56,258 nt of DNA from Isosphaera sp. (GTDB lineage: Bacteria; Planctomycetota; Phycisphaerae; Phycisphaerales; UBA1924), in contig PNJV01000011.1 of NCBI GenBank assembly GCA_013822085.1, positions 1 through 56,258 on the forward strand, read 5' to 3'. Positions within the stretch are counted from its first letter, which is position 1, and every line of letters starts with the position of its first letter. Made by a program: the position numbers and the translations under genes. Of the stretch, positions 47,525-53,746 are shown in pieces. Below the pieces are notes generated by a model. It saw only the letters and a list, made by a program, of their open reading frames with translations. It did no database searches and was not told where the DNA came from.

Positions 47525-48271
47525 TCAGGGCTTGGCGGGCGCGGGCTTGTGCGTGTAGCGCGGCACCGAGGGGTCGACTGCGCGCGACCAGGCGTCGATC
47601 CCCCCGGCCATGGAGCGCACGTCGGCAAAGCCCGAGGCCCGCAGGAGCGCGGCCGCCTTCAAGGACCGCCCGCCGGCGTAGCAGTGCACGATGATCGGCC
47701 TGCGGCGTGAGCCGTTGTCGGCCTCCAGCTCGTCGAGGCGCTTTTCCAGCTCCTGGAGCGGGATCAAGACCGAGCCGTCGATGCGCGCAGCGGCGTGCTC
47801 GTCGGGGGTGCGCACGTCGAGCAGGATCGGCGGGTTCGGGGCGGCCAGGGCGGCGCGGGCCTGGCGCGGCGTCAGCTCCCAGTCGGGCTTGAGCTGGTAG
47901 CCGGCGGGGAGGCCGCGGTCGTCCATGGGCGGCTCGGCGGGGGCGGTCCTGGGCGCGGGCTCGGCCAGCTCGGCGGCCAGCGCGGACAGCTCCGCGGCGG
48001 CCTTGGCGTCCTGCGCAGCGTGGGCGGCGCGCACGCCGGCGGCGGCGGTGGCCCGGGCGGAGGTCAGGTCGCCAGCGTCCCGTTGGTTGCGGGCCTTGAA
48101 GTAGTAGGCGTAGACATGCTTCGGGTCGGCTGCGAGGCAGCGGTCGTAGTAGCCGATGGCGGTGCTGTGGTCGCCGGCCTTGGCGTATTCGTGAGCCAGG
48201 GCGTAGAGCAGGAACGCGTTGTTGGGCTCGGCTTTGAGCATCGACGTGAGCGTGGTCATGAGCATGGACAT
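47525..48271 (-). CDS. TPR and rhodanese domain protein
   Basis: A 248-aa cytoplasmic protein. The N-terminal TPR region (about 15-80: NNAFLLYALAHEYAKAGDHS, AIGYYDRCLAADPKHVYAYY, KARNQRDAGDLTSARA) mediates protein contacts. The C-terminal rhodanese domain (about 140-235: ILLDVRTPDEHAAARIDGS, IIVHCYAGGRSLKAAALL, SMAGGIDAW) keeps the catalytic Cys in HCYAGGRS, so sulfurtransferase activity is possible. Contrast the other rhodanese at 22447-22965, which lacks it. The ATG at 48271 has TAAACT five bases upstream and no Shine-Dalgarno sequence; in-frame ATGs follow at residues 3 and 5. It is convergent with the ECF gene and divergent from the dehydrogenase gene. Confidence 0.88.
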   Translation of the reverse strand: MSMLMTTLTSMLKAEPNNAFLLYALAHEYAKAGDHSTAIGYYDRCLAADPKHVYAYYFKARNQRDAGDLTSARATAAAGVRAAHAAQDAKAAAELSALAAELAEPAPRTAPAEPPMDDRGLPAGYQLKPDWELTPRQARAALAAPNPPILLDVRTPDEHAAARIDGSVLIPLQELEKRLDELEADNGSRRRPIIVHCYAGGRSLKAAALLRASGFADVRSMAGGIDAWSRAVDPSVPRYTHKPAPAKP

Positions 48272-48276
48272 GCGCG

Positions 48277-48282
48277 AGTTTA
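48277..48282 (-). promoter_or_regulatory. Candidate leaderless -10 element (TAAACT)
   Basis: TAAACT on the reverse strand, five bases (CGCGC), then the ATG of the TPR-rhodanese gene. Confidence 0.5.
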
Positions 48283-48445
48283 GGTCGCCCCAAGGGGCGT
48301 GCGCAGCGTGCGTGGCGGGGGCGCGTCTGACGCCGGGGGTCGGTGGTCCCAGAGCGGGGCTGGGTGTGGCCTGATGGGGTGTGGTTTGGGTGTGGCCGGA
48401 GTGGGGTGGTTACGCTTGGGCCGGGCGGGGTCGGAGCGCGGCCTT

Positions 48446-49348
48446 ATGGAACACGGGATCAAGACGGTGGGCGTCCTCGGGGCGGGGCAGATGGGCGGGG
48501 GCATCGCGCAGGTGGCGGCGCTGGCCGGGTTCAAGGTCCTGGTCTACGACGCCCAGCCCAGGGCCCTGGACCGGTGCCGGGCCGACCACGCCAAGCGGCT
48601 CGGACGCGAGGTCGACAAGGGCAAGCTGACCCAGGCGCAGGCAGAGGCCGCCCTGAGCGGCATCGGCTACATCGCCGCCCTGGACGGCTTCGGCTCCGGC
48701 GGGGCGGACATCGTCATCGAGGCGGTCGTCGAGGAGGCGCAGGTCAAGGCGGACATCTTCCGGGCCCTGGCCCAGATGTTCGCGGGGATCCCCGGCCGGC
48801 AGATCCTGGCCAGCAACACCAGCAGCATCTCCATCACACGGATCGCCGCGGCCTGCCGGGGGATCGCGGGCCCGAGCCTGGAGGCGCCGGGTCAGGTGAT
48901 CGGGATGCACTTCTTCAACCCGGTGCCGGTGATGAAGCTCGTGGAGGTGATCAAGGGCCTGGAGACGACCGAGGAGACCACCGCGCGCGTGATCGCGCTG
49001 GCCCAGGCGATGGGCAAGACGCCGCTGGCCGCCAACGACCGCCCGGGGTTCGTCTCCAACCGGGTGCTCATGCCGATGATCAACGAGGCGTTCTACGCGT
49101 GGATGGAGGGCGTGGCCAGGCCCGAGGACATCGACGGCATCATGAAGCTCGGGTGCAACATGCCGATGGGGCCGCTCAACCTTGCCGACTTCATCGGGCT
49201 GGACACCTGCGCGCAGATCATGAACGTGCTTGCCGAGGGCCTCAACAGCGAGCGCTACCGGCCGTGCCCGCTTTTGCGTCAGCTGGTGACGGCGGGGCGG
49301 CTGGGTGTCAAGGCGGGCCGGGGGGTTTTCGAGTACCCCGGCAAGTGA
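48446..49348 (+). CDS. 3-hydroxyacyl-CoA (3-hydroxybutyryl-CoA) dehydrogenase
   Basis: 300 aa. NAD-binding Rossmann motif VGVLGAGQMGGGIAQVAAL. Family signature HFFNPVPVMKLVEVIKG contains the catalytic His, and the catalytic Glu lies in the following helix. SNTSSISITRIA and NRPGFVSNRVLMPMINEAF-type (ANDRPGFVSNRVLMPMIN) segments are typical. The C-terminal dimer domain has LADFIGLDTCAQIMNVL and GRLGVKAGRGVFEY. It matches the single-domain fermentative or beta-oxidation enzyme (Hbd/PaaH). GGAG lies about nine bases before ATG at 48446 and TACGCT about 29 bases before it. No other fatty-acid genes are nearby. Confidence 0.93.
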   Translation: MEHGIKTVGVLGAGQMGGGIAQVAALAGFKVLVYDAQPRALDRCRADHAKRLGREVDKGKLTQAQAEAALSGIGYIAALDGFGSGGADIVIEAVVEEAQVKADIFRALAQMFAGIPGRQILASNTSSISITRIAAACRGIAGPSLEAPGQVIGMHFFNPVPVMKLVEVIKGLETTEETTARVIALAQAMGKTPLAANDRPGFVSNRVLMPMINEAFYAWMEGVARPEDIDGIMKLGCNMPMGPLNLADFIGLDTCAQIMNVLAEGLNSERYRPCPLLRQLVTAGRLGVKAGRGVFEYPGK

Positions 49349-49410
49349 GCGCACCGGGTGGGCCGGTTGCGGAACGCTCGCCCATCAACGCCGGGCCCGG
49401 GCCGGGGCGA

Positions 49411-49416
49411 TATGCT
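49411..49416 (+). promoter_or_regulatory. Candidate leaderless -10 element (TATGCT)
   Basis: TATGCT, five bases (CGGCC), then the GTG start of the lipoprotein gene. Confidence 0.5.
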
Positions 49417-49421
49417 CGGCC

Positions 49422-50255
49422 GTGCGCACAAACCGGACCGATCGCGTGGGGTGGCTGGCGATGAACGCCGTGGCGCAAAGGGGCGCCCTGGGCTGCGCGG
49501 CGCTGTGGGCGGGCGTGCTCGCCGCTGCCGGGTGCGGCGCGCGCGTGTGGACGTTGGGCTTTGCCGACGTGGTTCAGGGCCCCGGCACGGTGCGGCTGGT
49601 CTCGTCCGACGGGGCGGCGAGCCTGCCGGGCGACCTGAGCCTGGCGGTCTATTCGTACGTGGACGAGAACATACTGGACGTGTACCTGACGGACATGCCG
49701 ATCGAGCGGCTGGCCAACGAGGCCGACGACCTGGGCGACCTGAGCGGGCAGATGGTGCACGTGCGCGTGTTCGTGCGTCCGCTGCCCGGCCGGACGCCCG
49801 TGGACCCGGCGGCGTGCAACGCGGGGGTGCGGCACGCGGTCTTTGCGTTCGGGGCGGTGGGGCTGTACGGGGGCGGCGGGTTCGTGGACCCGGGCGAGGT
49901 CGGCGGGGCGGTGTTCAAGGCGACGGTGTGGCGTGCGCCGGTGCGGCTCAACCGGGCCGGGGGCGGGTTCGTCGATGCGCTGGGGCCGTCGGTGCTCAGC
50001 GGGCGGATGTCGGCGTCGCTGGACGAGCGGGCCGCGGGGGCGATGGCGGCGCGGTTCTCGCGGCTGGCCGCGGAGCTGCCGGTGGCGGTGCCGCGCGACG
50101 AGCAGACGCCGCTGGACGCCGAGCGGGGCACGCAGCCGCAAACGATCGACGTGCCCGAGAACCCGCAAGGCCCCGACGCGGGGCCGGCGCCGACGCCGCC
50201 CAGGGACCGAGTGCCCTTCGGCCCGACGCCGACCGAGCCGATCGGGCCGCGCTGA
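49422..50255 (+). CDS. Hypothetical lipoprotein
   Basis: 277 aa. Basic N-terminus, a hydrophobic stretch (GALGCAALWAGVLAAAGC) and a lipobox-like site with Cys38 suggest a lipid-anchored envelope protein. The mature part has a beta-rich domain of about 170 residues (LSLAVYSYVDENILDVYLTD; MVHVRVFVRPLPGRTP; AVFAFGAVGLYGGGGFVD) and a Pro-rich disordered tail. I recognise no family. The start GTG at 49422 is supported by TATGCT five bases upstream (leaderless arrangement); ATG 13 codons later is an alternative. It is 73 bases after the dehydrogenase gene and convergent with the amidohydrolase gene. Confidence 0.75.
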   Translation: MRTNRTDRVGWLAMNAVAQRGALGCAALWAGVLAAAGCGARVWTLGFADVVQGPGTVRLVSSDGAASLPGDLSLAVYSYVDENILDVYLTDMPIERLANEADDLGDLSGQMVHVRVFVRPLPGRTPVDPAACNAGVRHAVFAFGAVGLYGGGGFVDPGEVGGAVFKATVWRAPVRLNRAGGGFVDALGPSVLSGRMSASLDERAAGAMAARFSRLAAELPVAVPRDEQTPLDAERGTQPQTIDVPENPQGPDAGPAPTPPRDRVPFGPTPTEPIGPR

Positions 50256-50384
50256 GCGCTGCGGCCTGACGCTCGCGGTGTGGGGGCGCGGTGTGGGGGC
50301 GAGCGGTGGGGGGTTGGGGGTGGGAGCGCGTGCGGCCCAGCGCCGCGCGCCGCTGCGTGCGGTGTACGCCCGCGTGCGGCGCGC

Positions 50385-51608
50385 TCAGGACCGCTCCCAC
50401 CAGGACTCGACCAAGCGCTGGGCGTTGGTCGCGTACAGATCGATCAGGTGGTCCCGGGGCAGGCCCAGGCCGGTGATGCGCGGCTGGTCGGCGGAGGTGT
50501 GGCGCGCGGGCGCGACCATGGCCAGGTCGGGGTCGCTCACCGGTGAGGGGGTGATGCCGGTGCTCTCGAACATGGTCCGCAGGCACCAGTAGCGGCTGGC
50601 GTACAGGTCCAGGGCGGCCTCGGGGGAGTTGGCCTGGTCGGACTTGATGCTGCCGGTGGACTTGTCGGGGCGGAGGTGGTCGTCCAGGGCGACGATGTCG
50701 GAGCCGAAGAGGACGCGGGTGCGCCACTTGGTCAGGAAGCCGGCGGTCTGGGAGCGCGGGTGCCGCGAGAGCTCGCGGACGATCCAGCGGGTGGCCGAGC
50801 AGTCCAGGTGGAGGTTGGGGTGGGCCTCGAGCAGGCGGTCGAGGGCGTCGAGGTCCTCGGGCCAGCCGCCCATGTGGGCGGCGATCCAGGGGCGCGGGAA
50901 GAGGTCGAGCATCCGGCGGAGGCCGACGTAGACGTGCGGCTTGAGCCCGAAGGCGGCCCGGTCGCTGTACTTGGTGGCGAACCAGGTGTCGGGGTCGCCG
51001 ACGTGGCACATGAACATCATGCCCAGCTGCATGCCGAGCCGGCAGTGCTCGCGCCGCCAGGGGGAGTCGATGTCGGCGATGTCGGGCGCGTCGGGGCCGA
51101 GGTAGCCGCGCAGGGCCGGGGCGCACCAGAGCTTGAGCATGCGCGAGCCCATCTCGGTGGCGAAGCGTTCGATGTCGGTCAGGTAGCCGCGCGTGTGGGC
51201 GTGGTAGCGGTCGGCCAGGTTCCAGGAGGGGATGGCGATGAAGCGGATGGCGTCGCCGAGGCGCTCGCGCACGCCGGCGGCCATGGAGATGGGCGTCATG
51301 GAATAGACCCGCCGAACGCCGAAGGCCCGGCGGGCGCGGTCGTAGACGAGCGAGGCTTCGGGGCCGTTGATGTGGGCGTGGATATCGACGATGGGCGCGG
51401 GTGGGGGGCCGAGCAGATCGGCCTGGGCCAGGTAGTCCATGCCGGGGATGTTGCTGGGGTTGGGCGTTCTGGGGGGAGTTAGGTGGGGCACAGCCAGGGG
51501 CGCGGCTGGGGGTGGTGCTGGGGGTGATGCTGGGGGTGTCAGGCTCGCCGCTGGGCTCGGCGGTGTCGAAGGGTGTGGGCTCGGGTTGTGCACAGCGGGG
51601 GACGCCAT
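50385..51608 (-). CDS. Amidohydrolase-2 family metal-dependent hydrolase
   Basis: 407 aa. TIM-barrel amidohydrolase: metal ligands in IVDIHAHING, a long central region (YSMTPISMAAGVRERLGDAI; CRLGMQLGMMFMCHVGDPD), IAAHMGGWPEDLDALDRLLE, and metal-binding Asp in LFGSDIVALDDHL. This resembles PF04909 members such as aminocarboxymuconate decarboxylase-like hydrolases; the substrate is unknown. The ATG at 51608 gives a Pro/Ser/Ala-rich N-terminal tail of about 55 residues whose codons lack the usual G/C third-position bias, so ATG at 51440 is an alternative. The upstream start is favoured because TACGAT lies five bases before it. Confidence 0.88.
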   Translation of the reverse strand: MASPAVHNPSPHPSTPPSPAASLTPPASPPAPPPAAPLAVPHLTPPRTPNPSNIPGMDYLAQADLLGPPPAPIVDIHAHINGPEASLVYDRARRAFGVRRVYSMTPISMAAGVRERLGDAIRFIAIPSWNLADRYHAHTRGYLTDIERFATEMGSRMLKLWCAPALRGYLGPDAPDIADIDSPWRREHCRLGMQLGMMFMCHVGDPDTWFATKYSDRAAFGLKPHVYVGLRRMLDLFPRPWIAAHMGGWPEDLDALDRLLEAHPNLHLDCSATRWIVRELSRHPRSQTAGFLTKWRTRVLFGSDIVALDDHLRPDKSTGSIKSDQANSPEAALDLYASRYWCLRTMFESTGITPSPVSDPDLAMVAPARHTSADQPRITGLGLPRDHLIDLYATNAQRLVESWWERS

Positions 51609-51613
51609 GTCAA

Positions 51614-51619
51614 ATCGTA
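51614..51619 (-). promoter_or_regulatory. Candidate leaderless -10 element (TACGAT)
   Basis: TACGAT on the reverse strand, five bases (TTGAC), then ATG at 51608 of the amidohydrolase gene. Confidence 0.5.
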
Positions 51620-51623
51620 GGGT

Positions 51624-51689
51624 GTGTGGACGGGTCGGCAGGCGTGGGGTGGTGTGGGCAACGTGTGGATGGGTGTGGGATACGTGTGG
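51624..51689. promoter_or_regulatory. GTGTGG repeat array (possible MraZ operators)
   Basis: GTGTGG occurs at 51624, 51652, 51663, 51673 and 51684. The last four are spaced 11, 10 and 11 bases, about one helical turn each. TGGRN units separated by 5-6 bases match the general form of the MraZ operator (TGGGN repeats with 5-base spacers). Some units also resemble DnaA boxes (51685-51693 is TGTGGACAA). The array lies between the candidate promoters of the amidohydrolase and mraZ. Confidence 0.6.
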
Positions 51690-51748
51690 ACAACTCGGGG
51701 ATGTCAATTAGATGAGGCGTTGGCAGGAGAAATGAACCCATGGTGGGG

Positions 51749-51777
51749 TTGCAAGGTGGGACAACGAGGGACATAAT
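51749..51777 (+). promoter_or_regulatory. Sigma-70-type promoter of mraZ
   Basis: TTGCAA (51749-51754), a 17-base spacer, CATAAT (51772-51777); the leader to ATG at 51807 is about 22 bases. Confidence 0.75.
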
Positions 51778-51806
51778 CCCATGTATGCCCCTTGAGGCCC
51801 ACCGAC

Positions 51807-52268
51807 ATGCTCTTTCTAGGCAAGTCCGAGCACACGATCGACGAGAAGCTGCGGCTGTCGATCCCTGCGCGGTACCGGCTGGCGGGGCCGTCGGCGGAGG
51901 AGCCGGCGCCGCCGATGACGTGGGTGGGGATCGCGCTCGAGGGCGGGCCGCTGCGGCTGTACCGGGAGGAGGACTTTGCCAAGCTCTCCGAGCGGTACCA
52001 GGACGGGCTGCTCCAGAGCGCCGACGTGGCGCGAGCGGAGCTGGACTTGTACTCGTCGGCGGAGTTGCTGCGCATGGACGGCGGGGGCCGGGTGACGCTG
52101 TCGCGGGACATGATGGACACGGCTGGTCTGGGTCGGGCGGTGGTGGTGGCGGGGGCCAAGTCGCGTCTGGAGGTGTGGGACAAGGCGCGGTGGGACGCGG
52201 AGGAGCAGTCGCGGCGCGGGCGTGTGCGCGAGCTGATCACCAGGCCCGAGGGTCTGGGGCGGGGGTGA
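51807..52268 (+). CDS. mraZ: Transcriptional regulator MraZ
   Basis: A 153-aa protein of the MraZ/AbrB-like double swapped-hairpin family that binds TGGGN repeats, usually in front of the division and cell-wall (dcw) operon. Seen: MLFLGKSEHTIDEKLRLSIPARYR (N-terminal signature HTIDEK.R.sIP), then the second repeat SAELLRMDGGGRVTLSRDMM with AGLGRAVVVAGAKSRLEVWD. GAGG lies nine bases before ATG at 51807. The candidate promoter and a GTGTGG array lie directly upstream. rsmH (mraW), ftsI and mur genes do not follow: downstream is a 453-base gap and then the convergent ankyrin gene, so this is an orphan mraZ. Confidence 0.9.
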   Translation: MLFLGKSEHTIDEKLRLSIPARYRLAGPSAEEPAPPMTWVGIALEGGPLRLYREEDFAKLSERYQDGLLQSADVARAELDLYSSAELLRMDGGGRVTLSRDMMDTAGLGRAVVVAGAKSRLEVWDKARWDAEEQSRRGRVRELITRPEGLGRG

Positions 52269-52721
52269 GGAACACACACGATGGTGTGAACGATAGTTCG
52301 CCATTGGACGGCGCGCGGGGCCACCGGAGGGCCCACGGAACGTGAGGCGGACGGGCGTGCTCGGCACGGACGCACGGGCACGGCTGGTCGCGGTCGAGGG
52401 CGGTCAGGGAAGGCGGCCCTCGGTCGCGACGCCGAAGACACACCCGGCGCAGCGGAGACGCGGCGTCGGGGGTTTGCAGGGGAGCGGGCAGGTGGGCCCG
52501 GCGCGGCCCGGGCTGCGCGTGACGCACACTCAAAGACGCGCTGGGGAGAGCCCCGGTCAACGCCCGGGGCGTGCGGCGTGCGGCGTTCGAGCCGGCGGTC
52601 ACGGCTCAGGCCGGCGCGGGGCTGCCAAGTGCCAGCAAGTCAAGGGTTGTTCGGCGTCCAGCACGGGCGCGGGCGCGGCGCCGGCGTGTGGTGACGGGCG
52701 TGGGGTGGGCTGGGGGGCTGC
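52269..52721. other. Long intergenic region after mraZ, unexplained
   Basis: 453 bases with no credible gene on either strand. Small hairpins follow the mraZ stop: CACAC/GTGTG (52275-52288) and GAAC/GTTC (52288-52299). GCCCCGG/CCGGGGC (52550-52570) is another. The sequence is GC-rich with many local inverted repeats, so a structured RNA or an extended 3' region is possible. I looked for RNase P, tmRNA and SRP RNA signatures and did not see them. A reverse-strand open frame (52237-52602) has no recognisable protein. Confidence 0.4.
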
Positions 52722-53681
52722 TCAGGGGTTGGCGGCGGGCTGGAGGAGCGGAAGGACGGCGGCGCCGAGCTCGTCGCCGCGGTTCTCGGCCCAGGTGAGG
52801 GCGGTCCAGCCGCGGCGGTCCTTGGCGGCGGGGCTGGCGCCGGCGGCCAGGAGGAGCTGGATGAAGTCGGCCTTGGCGCGGTCGGCGGCGCGCATCAGCG
52901 GGGTGACGCCGTCCTGATCGGCGGCGTTGACGTTGGCGCCGCGCGCGATGAGCAGGTTGAGCACGTCGGGCTCGTCCAGGGCGGCGGCGGCCAGGATCAG
53001 GGGCGAGGCGCCGTCGACGTCGGTGGCGTTGATGTCGGCGCCGGCGTCCAGGAGGGCCTTGACGACGGCGGCCTCGCCGCGGGGGGCGACGGCGAGCATG
53101 AGGGCGGTCTGGAGGAAGCGGTTGCGTTGCTCGAGCGAGGCGCCGGCCTTGACCAGCGCGTCGACGGCCTCGGGGGTGCCGCGGCTGGCGGCGAACATGA
53201 GCGCGGTCCAGTTGTCGTGGGCCCGCGCCTCGATGCGGGCGCCCGCGGCGACGAGCGCGCGGACGGAGGCGGCGCCGCCGGGTCCGCCGGCGAACGCGGC
53301 GAGCATCAGCGCGGTGCGGCCGTCTTTCTGGTCCTCGATGGCGTCGTTGGCGCGGGCGCCGGAGTTGAGGAGCGTGGCGACGGCGTCGGAGCGGCCCGCG
53401 CTGGCCGCGTGCAGGAGCGGGGACATGGGCACGCCGTCGGCCAGGACCTCGCGGGCGTTGATGTCGGCGTTGTTGCTCAGCTGGCGTGTGATCTCGTTGA
53501 CGTCGCCGGCGGCGGCGGCCTGGGCCAGGGCTATCGAGGCGCCCCCGGTGCTGCCCGGGAGCGTGTTGGTTGGGGCGTTCGAGGCGCTGACGAGCGAGAC
53601 GGCGATGTACACGGCGACGGCGCCGGAACCGACGATGAGTGCGACGCGGGTGGCCTTCCAAGCGGCAGAGTTCTGAGCCAT
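52722..53681 (-). CDS. Membrane-anchored ankyrin-repeat protein
   Basis: 319 aa. An N-terminal membrane helix (about 12-32, VALIVGSGAVAVYIAVSLVS) is followed by a stalk and about seven ankyrin repeats. Typical pieces are SPLLHAASAGRSDAVATLL, GRTALMLAAFAG, NWTALMFAASRGTPEAVDAL, FLQTALMLAVAPRGEAAVV, GASPLILAAAALDEPDVLN, GVTPLMRAADRAKADFIQLLL and GWTALTWAENRG. Ankyrin arrays bind protein partners, and the helix suggests display from the membrane, probably on the periplasmic side. The partner is unknown. A GGAGA precedes ATG at 53681. It lies 65 bases downstream of the EF-G-like gene on the same strand. Confidence 0.88.
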   Translation of the reverse strand: MAQNSAAWKATRVALIVGSGAVAVYIAVSLVSASNAPTNTLPGSTGGASIALAQAAAAGDVNEITRQLSNNADINAREVLADGVPMSPLLHAASAGRSDAVATLLNSGARANDAIEDQKDGRTALMLAAFAGGPGGAASVRALVAAGARIEARAHDNWTALMFAASRGTPEAVDALVKAGASLEQRNRFLQTALMLAVAPRGEAAVVKALLDAGADINATDVDGASPLILAAAALDEPDVLNLLIARGANVNAADQDGVTPLMRAADRAKADFIQLLLAAGASPAAKDRRGWTALTWAENRGDELGAAVLPLLQPAANP

Positions 53682-53746
53682 GGGCGCGGTCTCCGTGTAA
53701 GAGCGGGTGCGGTCGAGGGCGGGTGTGTGCGTGTGGGGGTTGTGAG

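Noticed and set aside
51652-51693. GTGTGG array read as a DnaA-box cluster (replication origin)
   Set aside because: One unit (TGTGGACAA) matches a DnaA box well but the others deviate. There is no dnaA or dnaN nearby and the 10-11-base phasing fits MraZ operators better. The origin reading is not excluded.
51609-51707. Upstream extension of the amidohydrolase to a start at 51707
   Set aside because: The extra residues are a His/Thr/Pro-rich translation of the GTGTGG repeat array and have no coding-type codon bias.
52237-52602. Reverse-strand 121-aa open frame overlapping the mraZ end
   Set aside because: Arg/Pro-rich composition with no domain and overlap with mraZ; looks like a random frame in GC-rich DNA.
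52269-52721. RNase P RNA, tmRNA or SRP RNA in the post-mraZ gap
   Set aside because: The conserved cores (such as GAGGAAAGTC of RNase P or the tmRNA 3' end) are absent on both strands.
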